Source: Agrobacterium tumefaciens_K (GTDB lineage: Bacteria > Pseudomonadota > Alphaproteobacteria > Rhizobiales > Rhizobiaceae). From it: DNA of 64,000 nt. Below, one piece after another: positions 34,258 through 42,341 of this stretch (positions within the stretch are counted from its first letter, which is position 1; each line of letters starts with the position of its first letter). Under the pieces are notes generated by a model. That model was not told where the DNA came from, made no database searches, and was given only the letters and a program-made list of their open reading frames with translations. The DNA lies in the NCBI RefSeq assembly GCF_031801495.1, contig NZ_JAOEGC010000002.1:868001-932000 (forward strand). The letters are read 5' to 3'. The translations under genes were made by a program, and so were the position numbers.

Positions 34258-35628
34258 ATGAATGAAATCACCAAGGGCATGTCCAACCTTGCGGCCATCG
34301 ATGCCGCCCATCACCTTCATCCCTTTTCCGATATGGGTAAGCTCAATGCGGCGGGAACCCGCATCATCGAACGGGCCGAAGGCGTTTTCATCTATGACAG
34401 CACGGGCAAGAAATATCTCGATGCATTCGCTGGGCTATGGTGCGTCAACATCGGCTACGGCCGCAAGGAAATCGCTGACGCTGTTGCCCGTCAGATGAAC
34501 GAGCTGCCCTATTACAACGCCTTCTTCGGCACCACGACGCCGCCCGCGACCCTGCTGGCGCAGAAGATCGTCTCCCGCGCCGGACCGAAGATGAACCATG
34601 TGTTCTTCACCAATTCCGGCTCTGAGGCGACCGATACGTGGTTCCGCATGGCGCGCGTCTACTGGAAGGCGCTTGGGCATCCCTCCAAGACAAAGATCAT
34701 CGCCCGCAAAAACGGCTATCACGGCTCCACGGTCGCAGGAGCGTCTCTGGGCGGCATGAAATGGATGCACGAGCAGGGCAATCTGCCGATCGAGGGCATC
34801 GCCCATATCAACCAGCCTTATTGGTATGCGGAAGGCGGCGATCTTTCGCCAGCCGAATTCGGTCTGAAGGTCGCCCGCGAACTGGACGCCAAGATCGACG
34901 AACTGGGCGAGGAAAATGTCGCCGCCTTCGTGGCCGAACCCATTCAGGGTGCGGGTGGCGTCATCGTGCCGCCGGAAACCTACTGGCCGGAAATCGCCCG
35001 CATCTGCAAGGCCCGCAACATCCTGCTGGTGTCGGATGAGGTGATCTGCGGCTTTGGACGATTGGGCTCTTGGTTCGGTTATCAGCATTTCGGCGTCGAG
35101 CCGGATCTGGCGCCCGTCGCGAAGGGCCTGTCGTCGGGCTATCTGCCGATTGGCGGCGTGCTTGTCTCCGATCGTGTCGCCGAGGTGATGCTGAACGACG
35201 TCGGCGATTTCAACCACGGTTTCACCTATTCCGGCCATCCCGTCTGCGCCGCCGCAGCGCTGGAAAATCTGAGAATCATCGAGGACGAGGGGCTGGTGGA
35301 ACGCGTTCGCGACGATATCGGCCCCTATTTCGCCAAGGGTTGGAAAAGCCTTTCCGATCACGAGGTTGTTGGCGAAGCGGTGAACGTCGGCCTGATGGGC
35401 GGCTTGCAACTCGCCGTGGACAAGACGACCCGCAAACGTTACGCCAAGCCCGAAGATGCGGGCGTTGCGGTGCGCAATCATTGCCTGGCGAACGGTCTGG
35501 TGATGCGCGCCACCGGCGACCGCATGCTTGCCTCTCCGGCGCTGACGATCAGCCGGTCGGAGGTGGATGAAGTGATTGAAACTCTGCGCAAGGGACTGGA
35601 TCATTTGCGCGATACCGTTAAGGAATAG
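34258..35628 (+). CDS. Class III pyridoxal-phosphate aminotransferase, putrescine/beta-alanine-pyruvate type (SpuC-like)
   Basis: A 456-residue omega-aminotransferase. The PLP-binding region shows FFTNSGSEATDTWFRMARVYW, LLVSDEVICGFGRLGSWFG and catalytic Lys289 (PVAKGLSSGYLP); the C-terminal HGFTYSGHPVCAAAA is typical. Sequence style matches SpuC/YhxA-type enzymes that use pyruvate to accept the amino group of putrescine or similar amines. With the divergent PuuA-like synthetase it suggests polyamine or amino-acid catabolism. The ATG at 34258 is chosen; a GTG at 34246 is possible. Confidence 0.87.
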   Translation: MNEITKGMSNLAAIDAAHHLHPFSDMGKLNAAGTRIIERAEGVFIYDSTGKKYLDAFAGLWCVNIGYGRKEIADAVARQMNELPYYNAFFGTTTPPATLLAQKIVSRAGPKMNHVFFTNSGSEATDTWFRMARVYWKALGHPSKTKIIARKNGYHGSTVAGASLGGMKWMHEQGNLPIEGIAHINQPYWYAEGGDLSPAEFGLKVARELDAKIDELGEENVAAFVAEPIQGAGGVIVPPETYWPEIARICKARNILLVSDEVICGFGRLGSWFGYQHFGVEPDLAPVAKGLSSGYLPIGGVLVSDRVAEVMLNDVGDFNHGFTYSGHPVCAAAALENLRIIEDEGLVERVRDDIGPYFAKGWKSLSDHEVVGEAVNVGLMGGLQLAVDKTTRKRYAKPEDAGVAVRNHCLANGLVMRATGDRMLASPALTISRSEVDEVIETLRKGLDHLRDTVKE

Positions 35629-35632
35629 ACCG

Positions 35633-36103
35633 ATGGCCGGACAGGAACACCACTACAGCGTCAAGGTGACGTGGACCGGAAATCGCGGCACCGGTACGAG
35701 CGGCTATCGCGAATACGACCGAGATCATACCCTCTCCGCCGAAGGCAAGCCGGATATTGCCGGTTCGTCCGATCCGGCTTTTCGTGGCGACCCGGCGCGC
35801 TGGAACCCGGAAGAGCTGCTCGTTGGCTCGCTGTCTGCCTGTCACAAGCTCTGGTATCTGCATTTCTGCGCCGTCTCCGGCGTCATCGTCAGCGAATATG
35901 TCGACAATGCCGAAGGCACGATGGTTATGGAAAAGGACGGTGCCGGTCATTTCAGCGAAGTGGTTCTGAAACCGGTGGTGACGATCTCCAAGGGCGATCC
36001 GGCCGTTGCGCGGGAACTGCACGAGGACGCGCATGACAAATGCTTCATCGCCAGGTCGGTCAATTTCACCGTCCGTATCGAGGCAACGATAAAGACGGCT
36101 TGA
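35633..36103 (+). CDS. OsmC/Ohr-family peroxide-reducing protein
   Basis: A 156-residue OsmC-fold protein with the two reactive cysteines, Cys70 (VGSLSACHKLWYLHF) and Cys137 (AHDKCFIARSVNF), and the Glu-Leu-Leu before the first. The family detoxifies organic hydroperoxides using a thiol cycle. The ATG lies four bases after the aminotransferase stop with AAGGAAT across the junction, so the genes are coupled. A strong hairpin with T-rich tail ends the transcript. Confidence 0.9.
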   Translation: MAGQEHHYSVKVTWTGNRGTGTSGYREYDRDHTLSAEGKPDIAGSSDPAFRGDPARWNPEELLVGSLSACHKLWYLHFCAVSGVIVSEYVDNAEGTMVMEKDGAGHFSEVVLKPVVTISKGDPAVARELHEDAHDKCFIARSVNFTVRIEATIKTA

Positions 36104-36130
36104 TTCTCTCCGTCTTTTATCCGGTTTCGG

Positions 36131-36157
36131 TGCGCCCGCATTTTCAGTGCGGGCGCA
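36131..36157. terminator. Bidirectional terminator between OsmC and amn
   Basis: TGCGCCCGCA and TGCGGGCGCA form a perfect 10-bp stem with a 7-base loop. TTTTGTATTTTTA follows on the plus strand. Confidence 0.85.
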
Positions 36158-36167
36158 TTTTGTATTT

Positions 36168-37673
36168 TTACTGGAACGCCGTTTCGTAGAAGCTGCGCAG
36201 CTTGCGGGAATGCAGCGTTTCCTTCTGCATGGCGGCGAGCTTCTGGACGGCGCGAATGCCGATCTGCAGATGCTGGGCGACCTGCGTTCGGTAGAACTCG
36301 GTGGCCATGCCCGGCAGCTTCAGTTCGCCGTGAAGCGGCTTGTCCGAAACGCACAGCAGGGTGCCATAAGGAACGCGGAACCGGAAGCCGTTGGCGGCGA
36401 TGGTGGCCGATTCCATGTCGAGAGCGATGGCGCGCGACTGCGACAGGCGCTTCACCGGTCCCGCCTGATCGCGAAGTTCCCAGTTGCGATTGTCGATGGT
36501 CGCGACCGTGCCGGTTCGCATGATGCGCTTCAGTTCGAAGCCCTCATAGCCTGTTACTTCGGCAACGGCGCCTTCCAGTGCAAGCTGCACTTCGGCGAGC
36601 GCCGGGATTGGAACCCAGACCGGCAGGTCATCGTCCAGAACGTGATCCTCGCGCACATAGGCATGCGCCAGAACATAATCGCCAAGCCGCTGGCTGTTGC
36701 GAAGACCGGCGCAGTGGCCGACCATCAGCCAGGCATGCGGGCGCAGCACGGCAATGTGGTCGGTGATCGTCTTGGCATTTGAGGGGCCGACGCCGATATT
36801 GACCAGCGTTATGCCCGCATGACCCTTCTTCTTCAGGTGATAAGCAGGCATCTGCGGCAGGCGACCAAGCGTCATATCCGTTTCCGGCCGGTCGGAACCG
36901 GCATGGGTGATGATGTTGCCCGGCTCCACGAAGGCAGTGTAACCCTCGCCACCATCCGCCATCATCTTGCGAGCCCAGGCTGCGAACTCATCGATGTAGA
37001 ACTGGTAGTTGGTGAAAAGCACGAAATTCTGGAAGTGGCTGGCGCTTGTCGCCGTGTAGTGACTGAGGCGAGCCAGAGAATAATCGATGCGCTGTGCGGT
37101 AAACGGCGCAAGCGGGGCGGGCTCGCCGGGCACCTGGTCGTATTCGCCGTTGGCGATCAGGTCGTCGGTGTTGTTGAGGTCCGGCGTATCGAACAGATCG
37201 CGCAGCGGCACATCCGACAGCGAGGAGGCGGCTGCCGCTTCCACGTAGGCACCTTCACCAAAGGCGAAGTGCAGCGGGATGGGCGTGGCGGATTCGGCAA
37301 TCGTCACGGGAACGCTGTGGTTCTTCATCAGCAGGCCGAGCTGTTCCTTGAGGTAATGCCGGAAAAGCTGCGGGCGGGTAATGGTGGTGGTGTAGACGCC
37401 GGGGGCGGTGACATGGCCGTAGGACAGGCGCGAATCCACATGGCCGAAACTGGATGTTTCAAGGCTGACCTGCGGATAACAGGCGCGGTAACGGCCCTCG
37501 ATGGGAGCGCCCTGCGCCAGATCCGTGAAGGATCTGATGAGGAAATTCGTGTTACGCTCATAAAGCGCGGTCAACGCCTCTACGGCCTCTTTCGGGGCCG
37601 TGAAAGTCTGCGGCGCGAAAGGCTCCGGCGTGATGAAGGTGAGGGGCGGAATCGTGTGCTTTGCTATCGTCAT
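36168..37673 (-). CDS. amn: AMP nucleosidase
   Basis: Cleaves AMP to adenine and ribose 5-phosphate, a control point in purine pools. The 501-residue protein matches E. coli Amn in length. The N-terminal regulatory part includes RSFTDLAQGAPIEGRYRACYP; the C-terminal nucleoside-phosphorylase fold has VNIGVGPSNAKTITDH, LMVGHCAGLRNSQRLGDYVL and the catalytic-region DMESATIAANGFRFRVPYG. Reads toward the OsmC gene and shares its terminator. Confidence 0.95.
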   Translation of the reverse strand: MTIAKHTIPPLTFITPEPFAPQTFTAPKEAVEALTALYERNTNFLIRSFTDLAQGAPIEGRYRACYPQVSLETSSFGHVDSRLSYGHVTAPGVYTTTITRPQLFRHYLKEQLGLLMKNHSVPVTIAESATPIPLHFAFGEGAYVEAAAASSLSDVPLRDLFDTPDLNNTDDLIANGEYDQVPGEPAPLAPFTAQRIDYSLARLSHYTATSASHFQNFVLFTNYQFYIDEFAAWARKMMADGGEGYTAFVEPGNIITHAGSDRPETDMTLGRLPQMPAYHLKKKGHAGITLVNIGVGPSNAKTITDHIAVLRPHAWLMVGHCAGLRNSQRLGDYVLAHAYVREDHVLDDDLPVWVPIPALAEVQLALEGAVAEVTGYEGFELKRIMRTGTVATIDNRNWELRDQAGPVKRLSQSRAIALDMESATIAANGFRFRVPYGTLLCVSDKPLHGELKLPGMATEFYRTQVAQHLQIGIRAVQKLAAMQKETLHSRKLRSFYETAFQ

Positions 37674-37753
37674 GGCCCATTATAGGGAGCCAATTTTCAC
37701 AGGCAAGCGACAGAAATATGTGGGTTTGAAAAAGAAACGGCCGAATGGCCCGC

Positions 37754-37927
37754 TCAGCCGAGCGCGCCGCGCTGCAGGCTCATCAGCAGCACGAAACCGG
37801 CGCCCTTTGATGCCGGACGGGGATCCGCCTTGTAGACGGCAAGCCCCGCCACCGGTCCGAGGAACATGGAGGCGACAAGGGTAAGCCGCAGAATGGAAAA
37901 TAACGTGCCGGAGAAATTGCTGGTCAT
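37754..37927 (-). CDS. Small hydrophobic protein (57 aa)
   Basis: Begins MTSNFSGTLFSILRLTLVAS with a strongly hydrophobic stretch through residue 32 (MFLGPVAGLAVYKADPRP), so a membrane anchor or signal is likely. GAGGAAACGACG precedes the ATG. It lies ten bases after the stop of the next small gene on the same strand, so they form a pair. No family recognised. Confidence 0.6.
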   Translation of the reverse strand: MTSNFSGTLFSILRLTLVASMFLGPVAGLAVYKADPRPASKGAGFVLLMSLQRGALG

Positions 37928-37937
37928 CGTCGTTTCC

Positions 37938-38114
37938 TCAAAGCACAACGGGGCAGTTGGGGCCGGGAACCGCGCTCTGCTTGCAGGCAAGCGCCGCACC
38001 GGCGTTCACACGCTGGAAGCTGCGGTTCGGATTGACGACAAGCGACGCGAAGGACATGGCGAAAATTGCCATGAGCACCACGATGATCGTAAGGCGGCGG
38101 ATCAGCTTTGCCAT
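37938..38114 (-). CDS. Small exported protein (58 aa)
   Basis: A hydrophobic N-terminus (KLIRRLTIIVVLMAIFAMSFASLVV) is followed by a short outside segment with two cysteines (AGAALACKQSAVPGPNCPVVL). The ATG at 38114 has AAAGGGGA six bases upstream; an ATG at 38120 is too close to it. The two cysteines could form one disulfide. First gene of a two-gene unit with 37754-37927. No family recognised. Confidence 0.6.
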   Translation of the reverse strand: MAKLIRRLTIIVVLMAIFAMSFASLVVNPNRSFQRVNAGAALACKQSAVPGPNCPVVL

Positions 38115-38926
38115 GTCCATTCCCCTTTGTTGGAGTTGATGGACAGAGTTTTGCCATACTTGGACTGAACCGATGCTGAGAACCCGGTTCATATGGCATT
38201 CAGGGAGGTTAATGCGGCCATTCCGTGATGAAAGACGCCGGAGCAAGGACATAAAAAGCCAGCATCTACCCGTTTCGGGCTATGTTGGAAAAGTGCCTGC
38301 ACCGGCAGCCAGCACCTAGATGGGGCCGGTGATAGACTTGGATCGGTGGCGTCGACAATCGGAAGGTGATGCTTCTGCGCGGCGGCAAACATGCCGTCGT
38401 TTTTCACGCCGCGAGTGTTCGATGAAGGCATCCATGACTCGGCGTCGTTCAGTCGAGGCATCATGATATGCCGCCTCGCAACGCATCCTGTCCATCAGGA
38501 AATCGTTGTCCGCATGGAGAAGCGCCCCACGATGCCGTTCTGGAGCAGGGGCGATATGAGGTCGGCCGAAGCACCGATTCTTCGAAACAACGGGCCTGCC
38601 GATGCAAGATCGTGTCTCGATTTTACGAACCAGTGGATCGTATCAGCAGACATGCGGGTGTAATATTCCTCGACGGACAAAGGTATGTCTGGCCAAGGGC
38701 GTCCGGGATGACGTGCAAGGCTGTCCGTTGATATCGCCTCTCACTGCAGACTTTCGCTCAACGGGCATGCGAGTGTTGTTTTCCCGGCATGTGAAGTGCC
38801 TGAAATCAGAATTTACGAAGTGATCGGGCACATTCGTCATTCTCTATGGGAGAGATCCGGCGCAACGATACGTCGGCAGATTGACTATTCCGCCAGCTAA
38901 CGTTTCGCTGCGCCCTTGTTCATTTC
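38115..38926. other. Gene-poor stretch, no convincing coding sequence
   Basis: About 810 bp with only overlapping, short open frames on both strands, none with both a ribosome site and coding character. Candidate frames on the minus strand are interrupted and shift between 38840 and 38495, which could be the remains of a decayed gene. No repeat, hairpin or RNA gene recognised. Confidence 0.5.
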
Positions 38927-39265
38927 TTACAGACGTGTCCAGGTCTGTGATTTGCACAGCACCTTCAGCACGCAGCCTTTCATGCTGAGCGAATTGCCGG
39001 AAACCGTGCCGGAGCCGCTATAGGTCTTGTCGTTGGCCGGATCGGTGATGTCGCCAGAATAGCTGTTGCCGCTACCGCTCATCCTGCCGATCTGTTTTCC
39101 GGCGTGTTTGCCGGTCTTCAGCGTCACGCAGAATGCCGAACCGCAGGGTGCGATGGCGGCGGTTTCGCCGCTGGCGGTCTTCCAGTTGCCTTCGATGGCC
39201 TCACCGGCAAGCGCCGAGCCACCGATCATGACAAGTGCCGCAGCCAGAATCGTGATTTTTTTCAT
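38927..39265 (-). CDS. DUF2147-like exported protein
   Basis: A 112-residue secreted protein: signal peptide (ILAAALVMIGGSALAGEA) and the DUF2147 beta-barrel pattern IEGNWKTASG, CGSAFCVTLKTG, YSGDITDPANDKTYSGSGTV and MKGCVLKVLCKSQTWTRL. Four cysteines are in the mature part. GGAGGTCCGT precedes the ATG. The promoter carries the ACGTGAACGTAAAAG box. The family function is not established. Confidence 0.82.
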   Translation of the reverse strand: MKKITILAAALVMIGGSALAGEAIEGNWKTASGETAAIAPCGSAFCVTLKTGKHAGKQIGRMSGSGNSYSGDITDPANDKTYSGSGTVSGNSLSMKGCVLKVLCKSQTWTRL

Positions 39266-39775
39266 ACGGACCTCCCAATCCAATGTGCCGGAGCCACTCC
39301 TGCTTCGGCCCCCGCACTCGCATCTCCTCATGCGAATGCAGCGATTTATAATTAACGTGAACGTAAAAGGAAATATGCGCTGGGCTGGATTCCGCTGTTT
39401 TTTCGGTCGGCGAGATGCGGGGAGAGTGCTGATGCCGAAAACGATGTTTTTCGCATGGTTAGGGAAGGGTTGATTTCCATTCGTAAAACTTTCGTAAAAA
39501 TGCGCAGAAAGTCCTTAATTTCCGGGCCTCGGCATATTTAACAAAAACCCAACTTTACCAATCGTTTGGACTTTGTTTGCGGCGTATTAATCATGCCTTT
39601 TAAGCGCCCGTTGAAAGCCCGCTGGCATAGTGAGGCCATCGAAAGCGCAGGGCAAACCTGCCAGCCGGAAGGACCATACAAAGCCGCGGAAGACGGTAGG
39701 TCACAAAGGCAAGACGCCCGCTCAGAGGCGAACATGAATGAACCAATGCAAGGTTACGAAACAGGGATAAAAACA
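39266..39775. other. Divergent intergenic region between DUF2147 and Sel1-like genes
   Basis: Holds the operator-like box at 39352-39369, a direct repeat TTCGTAAAA at 39480-39488 and 39491-39499 (one turn apart), and AT-rich DNA near 39530. Part may be the N-terminus of the Sel1-like protein if its start is 39734. Confidence 0.5.
39352..39369. promoter_or_regulatory. Second copy of the ACGTGAACGTAAAAG box
   Basis: TTAACGTGAACGTAAAAG lies about 85-105 bases upstream of the DUF2147 start on the minus strand. It shares 15 contiguous bases with the box between the SDR and ETF-QO genes, which suggests a shared regulator. Confidence 0.5.
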
Positions 39776-40042
39776 ATGGCACGCTTTGAAATTCGCGACA
39801 TCGAAATGGCGATTGCCTCGGGCGAAAGCCGCGTCGAAACTCTTTGCAATCTGGGTCTGGTCTATGCGACCGGCAAGGGCGGCAAGGTGGATCTGATCGC
39901 GGCTCACAAATGGCTCAACATTGCCGCCATTCGCGGTTCGGAACGGGCAGCTTCCCTGCGCGCCGATCTGGCCCGCAACATGACGAAGGCAGAACTTGCC
40001 GAGGCACTGCGCGCCGCCCGCGAATGGATGACGATGCACTGA
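39776..40042 (+). CDS. Sel1-like repeat family small protein
   Basis: An 88-residue soluble protein. The core VETLCNLGLVYATGKGGKVDLIAAHKWL...AAIRGSERAASLR reads like one Sel1 repeat, which mediates protein contacts. The start MARFEIRDIEMAI follows AGGGAT with eight-base spacing; ATG 39734 (MNEPMQGYE) with GAGG upstream would add 14 residues. No binding partner can be inferred. Confidence 0.7.
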   Translation: MARFEIRDIEMAIASGESRVETLCNLGLVYATGKGGKVDLIAAHKWLNIAAIRGSERAASLRADLARNMTKAELAEALRAAREWMTMH

Positions 40043-40185
40043 TAATTCATCACAGCACTCAATACGGAATGCCTTCATTTTCCGGATGCGGTTCCTCCAG
40101 TCCTGCTCTCCGGTATAAACGAAAGTAAAACCCGAAGGGGAATGCGGCGAGGGCGCCCGCAAGGACGCTTTTGCGCTGACACATC

Positions 40186-40225
40186 GAACCGCGACCGGCA
40201 GGAACAAGGCCGGCGCGGTTCTTTT
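40186..40225 (+). terminator. Intrinsic terminator
   Basis: GAACCGCGACCGGC pairs with GCCGGCGCGGTTC (13 pairs, one bulged A, 9-base loop), followed by TTTT. It ends either the Sel1-like gene transcript or an unannotated small RNA. Confidence 0.75.
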
Positions 40226-40316
40226 ATGTCTGGTATGTCTGGGATTCAGGAGAGCGAAAAACGATTCCGCGACAGTGATTTAGCGGACGGTTTTGAATAG
40301 CTGTCACAGTATCTTT

Positions 40317-40355
40317 TCTTCCGTCATTCCGGCTCAAGGCCGGAATGACGGAAGA
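40317..40355. repeat. Short palindromic intergenic repeat (perfect copy)
   Basis: Sixteen-base perfect arms, centred on CCGG-CTCAAGG-CCGG and extending through TCTTCCGTCATT on the left. Same element as 10077-10109. Located 40 bases from the stop of the HisC-like gene, so it may act in its 3' end. Confidence 0.8.
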
Positions 40356-40394
40356 TGTCCGTATATGAGATTTTCTCTGTCACCGTTTGGGTTC

Positions 40395-41507
40395 TCAACC
40401 CAGCGCTTTCAGAACCTTCGGCAACGCCTTTTCGAACAGGTCGATCTTGTCATCCGTTCCGGCGCTGACACGGATGCAGCGGTTGAGCGGTTCGACGCCC
40501 GGCATGCGAATGAAGACGCCGTGTCCCATCAGGCCATCGACGATGGCGCGGGCGTAGGAACCGTCGCGGTGGCAGTCTATGGTGACGAAGTTGGTGGCCG
40601 AGGGCAGGGGCGACAGGCCGTTGTCGCGGGCGATTTGCGAAATGCGGTCGCGAGCGGCGGCGATTCTGGCGACGACCTCATGCAGGTAGTCCTGATCCTT
40701 CAGTGCCGCGAGCGCTCCTGCAACGGAGACGCGGGCCATGCCGAAATGGTTGCGGATCTTGTCGAACGCCTGAACGTTGCCGAGCGTGCCGATGGCGTAA
40801 CCAACACGCGCACCGGCAAGGCCATAAGCCTTGGAGAAGGTGCGCATACGCAGTACGTTCGGCTGGCCGATCAGGGCGTCGATGGCGGGGACTGCGCTGG
40901 CCGGTGCTGTTTCGCAATAGGCTTCATCGAGAATGAGCAGGCAGTTTTCCGGCAGCGCGCGGGCAAAGGCCACGACCTCGTTTGCCTCCCACCAGCTTCC
41001 CATCGGGTTGTCGGGATTGGCGAAATAGACCAGCGGCGCATTTTCCCTGACGACAAGGTCGAGGAGGCCGTCGAGGTTTTCGTGGTCATCGACGTAGGGT
41101 GTGGTGACGAGCTTTCCGCCGAAACCATTCACATGATAGTTGAAGGTCGGGTATCCGCCATAAGACGTCACGACCGGCGTACCCGGCTCGACGATGAGGC
41201 GTGCGATCTCCCCGAGGAGGCCATCGACACCGCTGCCGATCGCAACGTTGCCGCGGGAGATGCCATGGTGAATGGCAAGCGCTTCCTTCAGTTCGAAATT
41301 TTCCGGATCGCTATACATCCAGGTATCGGCCGCAGCATCCCGCATCGCCAGAAGCACCGAAGGCGCCGGGCCAAAGCCGCTTTCGTTCGCACCGATTCGC
41401 GCTTCCACCTTCAGGCCGCGATTTCTCTCGATGGCTTCCGGGCCGACGAAAGGAACGGTGGAGGGAAGGGATGCGGCAAGCGGCGTAAGGCGCGAAAAAG
41501 CGGACAT
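40395..41507 (-). CDS. Histidinol-phosphate aminotransferase-like PLP enzyme
   Basis: A 370-residue class I/II aminotransferase of HisC type. Motifs are GSGVDGLLGEIARLIVEPGT, FANPDNPMGS, LILDEAYCE, TFSKAYGLAGARVGYAIG with PLP-Lys226, and the C-terminal Arg (GRCIRVSAGT-like NRCIRVSAGT). No other his gene is nearby, so it may be a secondary HisC or an aromatic or other amino acid transaminase. The start at 41507 gives MSAFSRLTP; the frame extends further upstream without a ribosome site. Confidence 0.85.
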   Translation of the reverse strand: MSAFSRLTPLAASLPSTVPFVGPEAIERNRGLKVEARIGANESGFGPAPSVLLAMRDAAADTWMYSDPENFELKEALAIHHGISRGNVAIGSGVDGLLGEIARLIVEPGTPVVTSYGGYPTFNYHVNGFGGKLVTTPYVDDHENLDGLLDLVVRENAPLVYFANPDNPMGSWWEANEVVAFARALPENCLLILDEAYCETAPASAVPAIDALIGQPNVLRMRTFSKAYGLAGARVGYAIGTLGNVQAFDKIRNHFGMARVSVAGALAALKDQDYLHEVVARIAAARDRISQIARDNGLSPLPSATNFVTIDCHRDGSYARAIVDGLMGHGVFIRMPGVEPLNRCIRVSAGTDDKIDLFEKALPKVLKALG

Positions 41508-41675
41508 TGCGGAAAATTCCAGTACCTGTTGAAAAAGTCCGGCACACAATAGGTGGAAAACGGCAGGGTTCAAGCCGGGTCACCGGCCGCAAGGACTGTT
41601 TTGAGTCGGAATTTTGCTGCCTGGCGGTGCCCCCCGAGGTTGTGGGGCGCGCCGCCGGCAAATCCATAGCCGCCC

Positions 41676-42023
41676 TCAGGCGCTGGTTTCGAAGCTCAAC
41701 CTGCGCACATGATGCAGAAACTCCGCATCGATCAGCATGTTGAAGCCGACGATTGCCTTTTCCTCTTCCCGGCGGATGAGATTGCATCCGATCTCGTCGC
41801 GGATGCCGAGGATTTCCAGGTAAAAATTGACCGGCATGTCGAGATGCGGACTGACTTCTATCTCCGCGCCATAAAGAGATATGGTGCGAACCAGGCAGCG
41901 CATCGTGTTCTTGGCGCTCAGGTGATGGCCGATGAAGGTGATCTTGCCGGGGCGGTCGATCTGGAATTTTTCGTACATTTCGTCCGGAGCAACGCTCCGG
42001 TGCGGATCCATATGCAAGGCCAC
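41676..42023 (-). CDS. PilZ-like domain protein
   Basis: A 115-residue soluble protein starting at GTG 42023 (GGGAGGT upstream). A PilZ-like core is suggested by RCLVRTISLYGAEIEV (equivalent to D/N-x-S-x2-G) and surrounding beta strands. The c-di-GMP-binding RxxxR motif at the N-terminus is not evident (KFQIDRPGKI has a single Arg), so ligand binding is doubtful. Function unknown. Confidence 0.6.
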   Translation of the reverse strand: MALHMDPHRSVAPDEMYEKFQIDRPGKITFIGHHLSAKNTMRCLVRTISLYGAEIEVSPHLDMPVNFYLEILGIRDEIGCNLIRREEEKAIVGFNMLIDAEFLHHVRRLSFETSA

Positions 42024-42341
42024 AATAACCTCCCAGACTGCTTTTTCTTTAGACGGTTATTTTAGCGCAACTTCCTTGCCGGGAGCTGAACAAAATATGG
42101 TCATTTGTCTCTGCTGCCCTCTGCCGAATAAATGAAGAGGGGACCGAAGCCGATGTTTCCATTTGCAAAACCATCTGCAGGCAGGGGTGTGGAAAAGCCT
42201 CCTTCCTTTGTGTTTCAGTACGGTGCAGGCGTCTGTTTCCGCAGTTGACGCGAGCCGTACTTGGCGTTACGCCTCTGTGATCATCATGCTTCGCATCGGG
42301 CGTCATCGCTCATCGATCGCGATTCATTCCGGGAGAACAAT
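42024..42341. other. Intergenic region before the ferredoxin reductase
   Basis: About 320 bp without a gene. TTGACG near 42243 could be a -35 element, but no clear -10 follows. Nothing else recognised. Confidence 0.4.

Larger units (their letters stand above)
40043..40394. other. Intergenic region with a T-tailed terminator and palindromic repeat
   Basis: Holds a CT-rich stretch near 40091-40115 (TTCCTCCAGTCCTGCTCT), the terminator at 40186-40225 and the repeat at 40317-40355. The distance of the terminator from the preceding stop (144 bases) leaves room for a small RNA. Confidence 0.45.

Noticed and set aside
39538..39735. Minus-strand frame upstream of the Sel1-like gene
   Set aside because: No ribosome site, no family features, and it overlaps the likely promoter of the plus gene.
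40395..41507. Treating the HisC-like enzyme as the histidine-biosynthesis HisC
   Set aside because: No other his gene is nearby and several HisC-like transaminases occur in rhizobia, so the specific role is left open.
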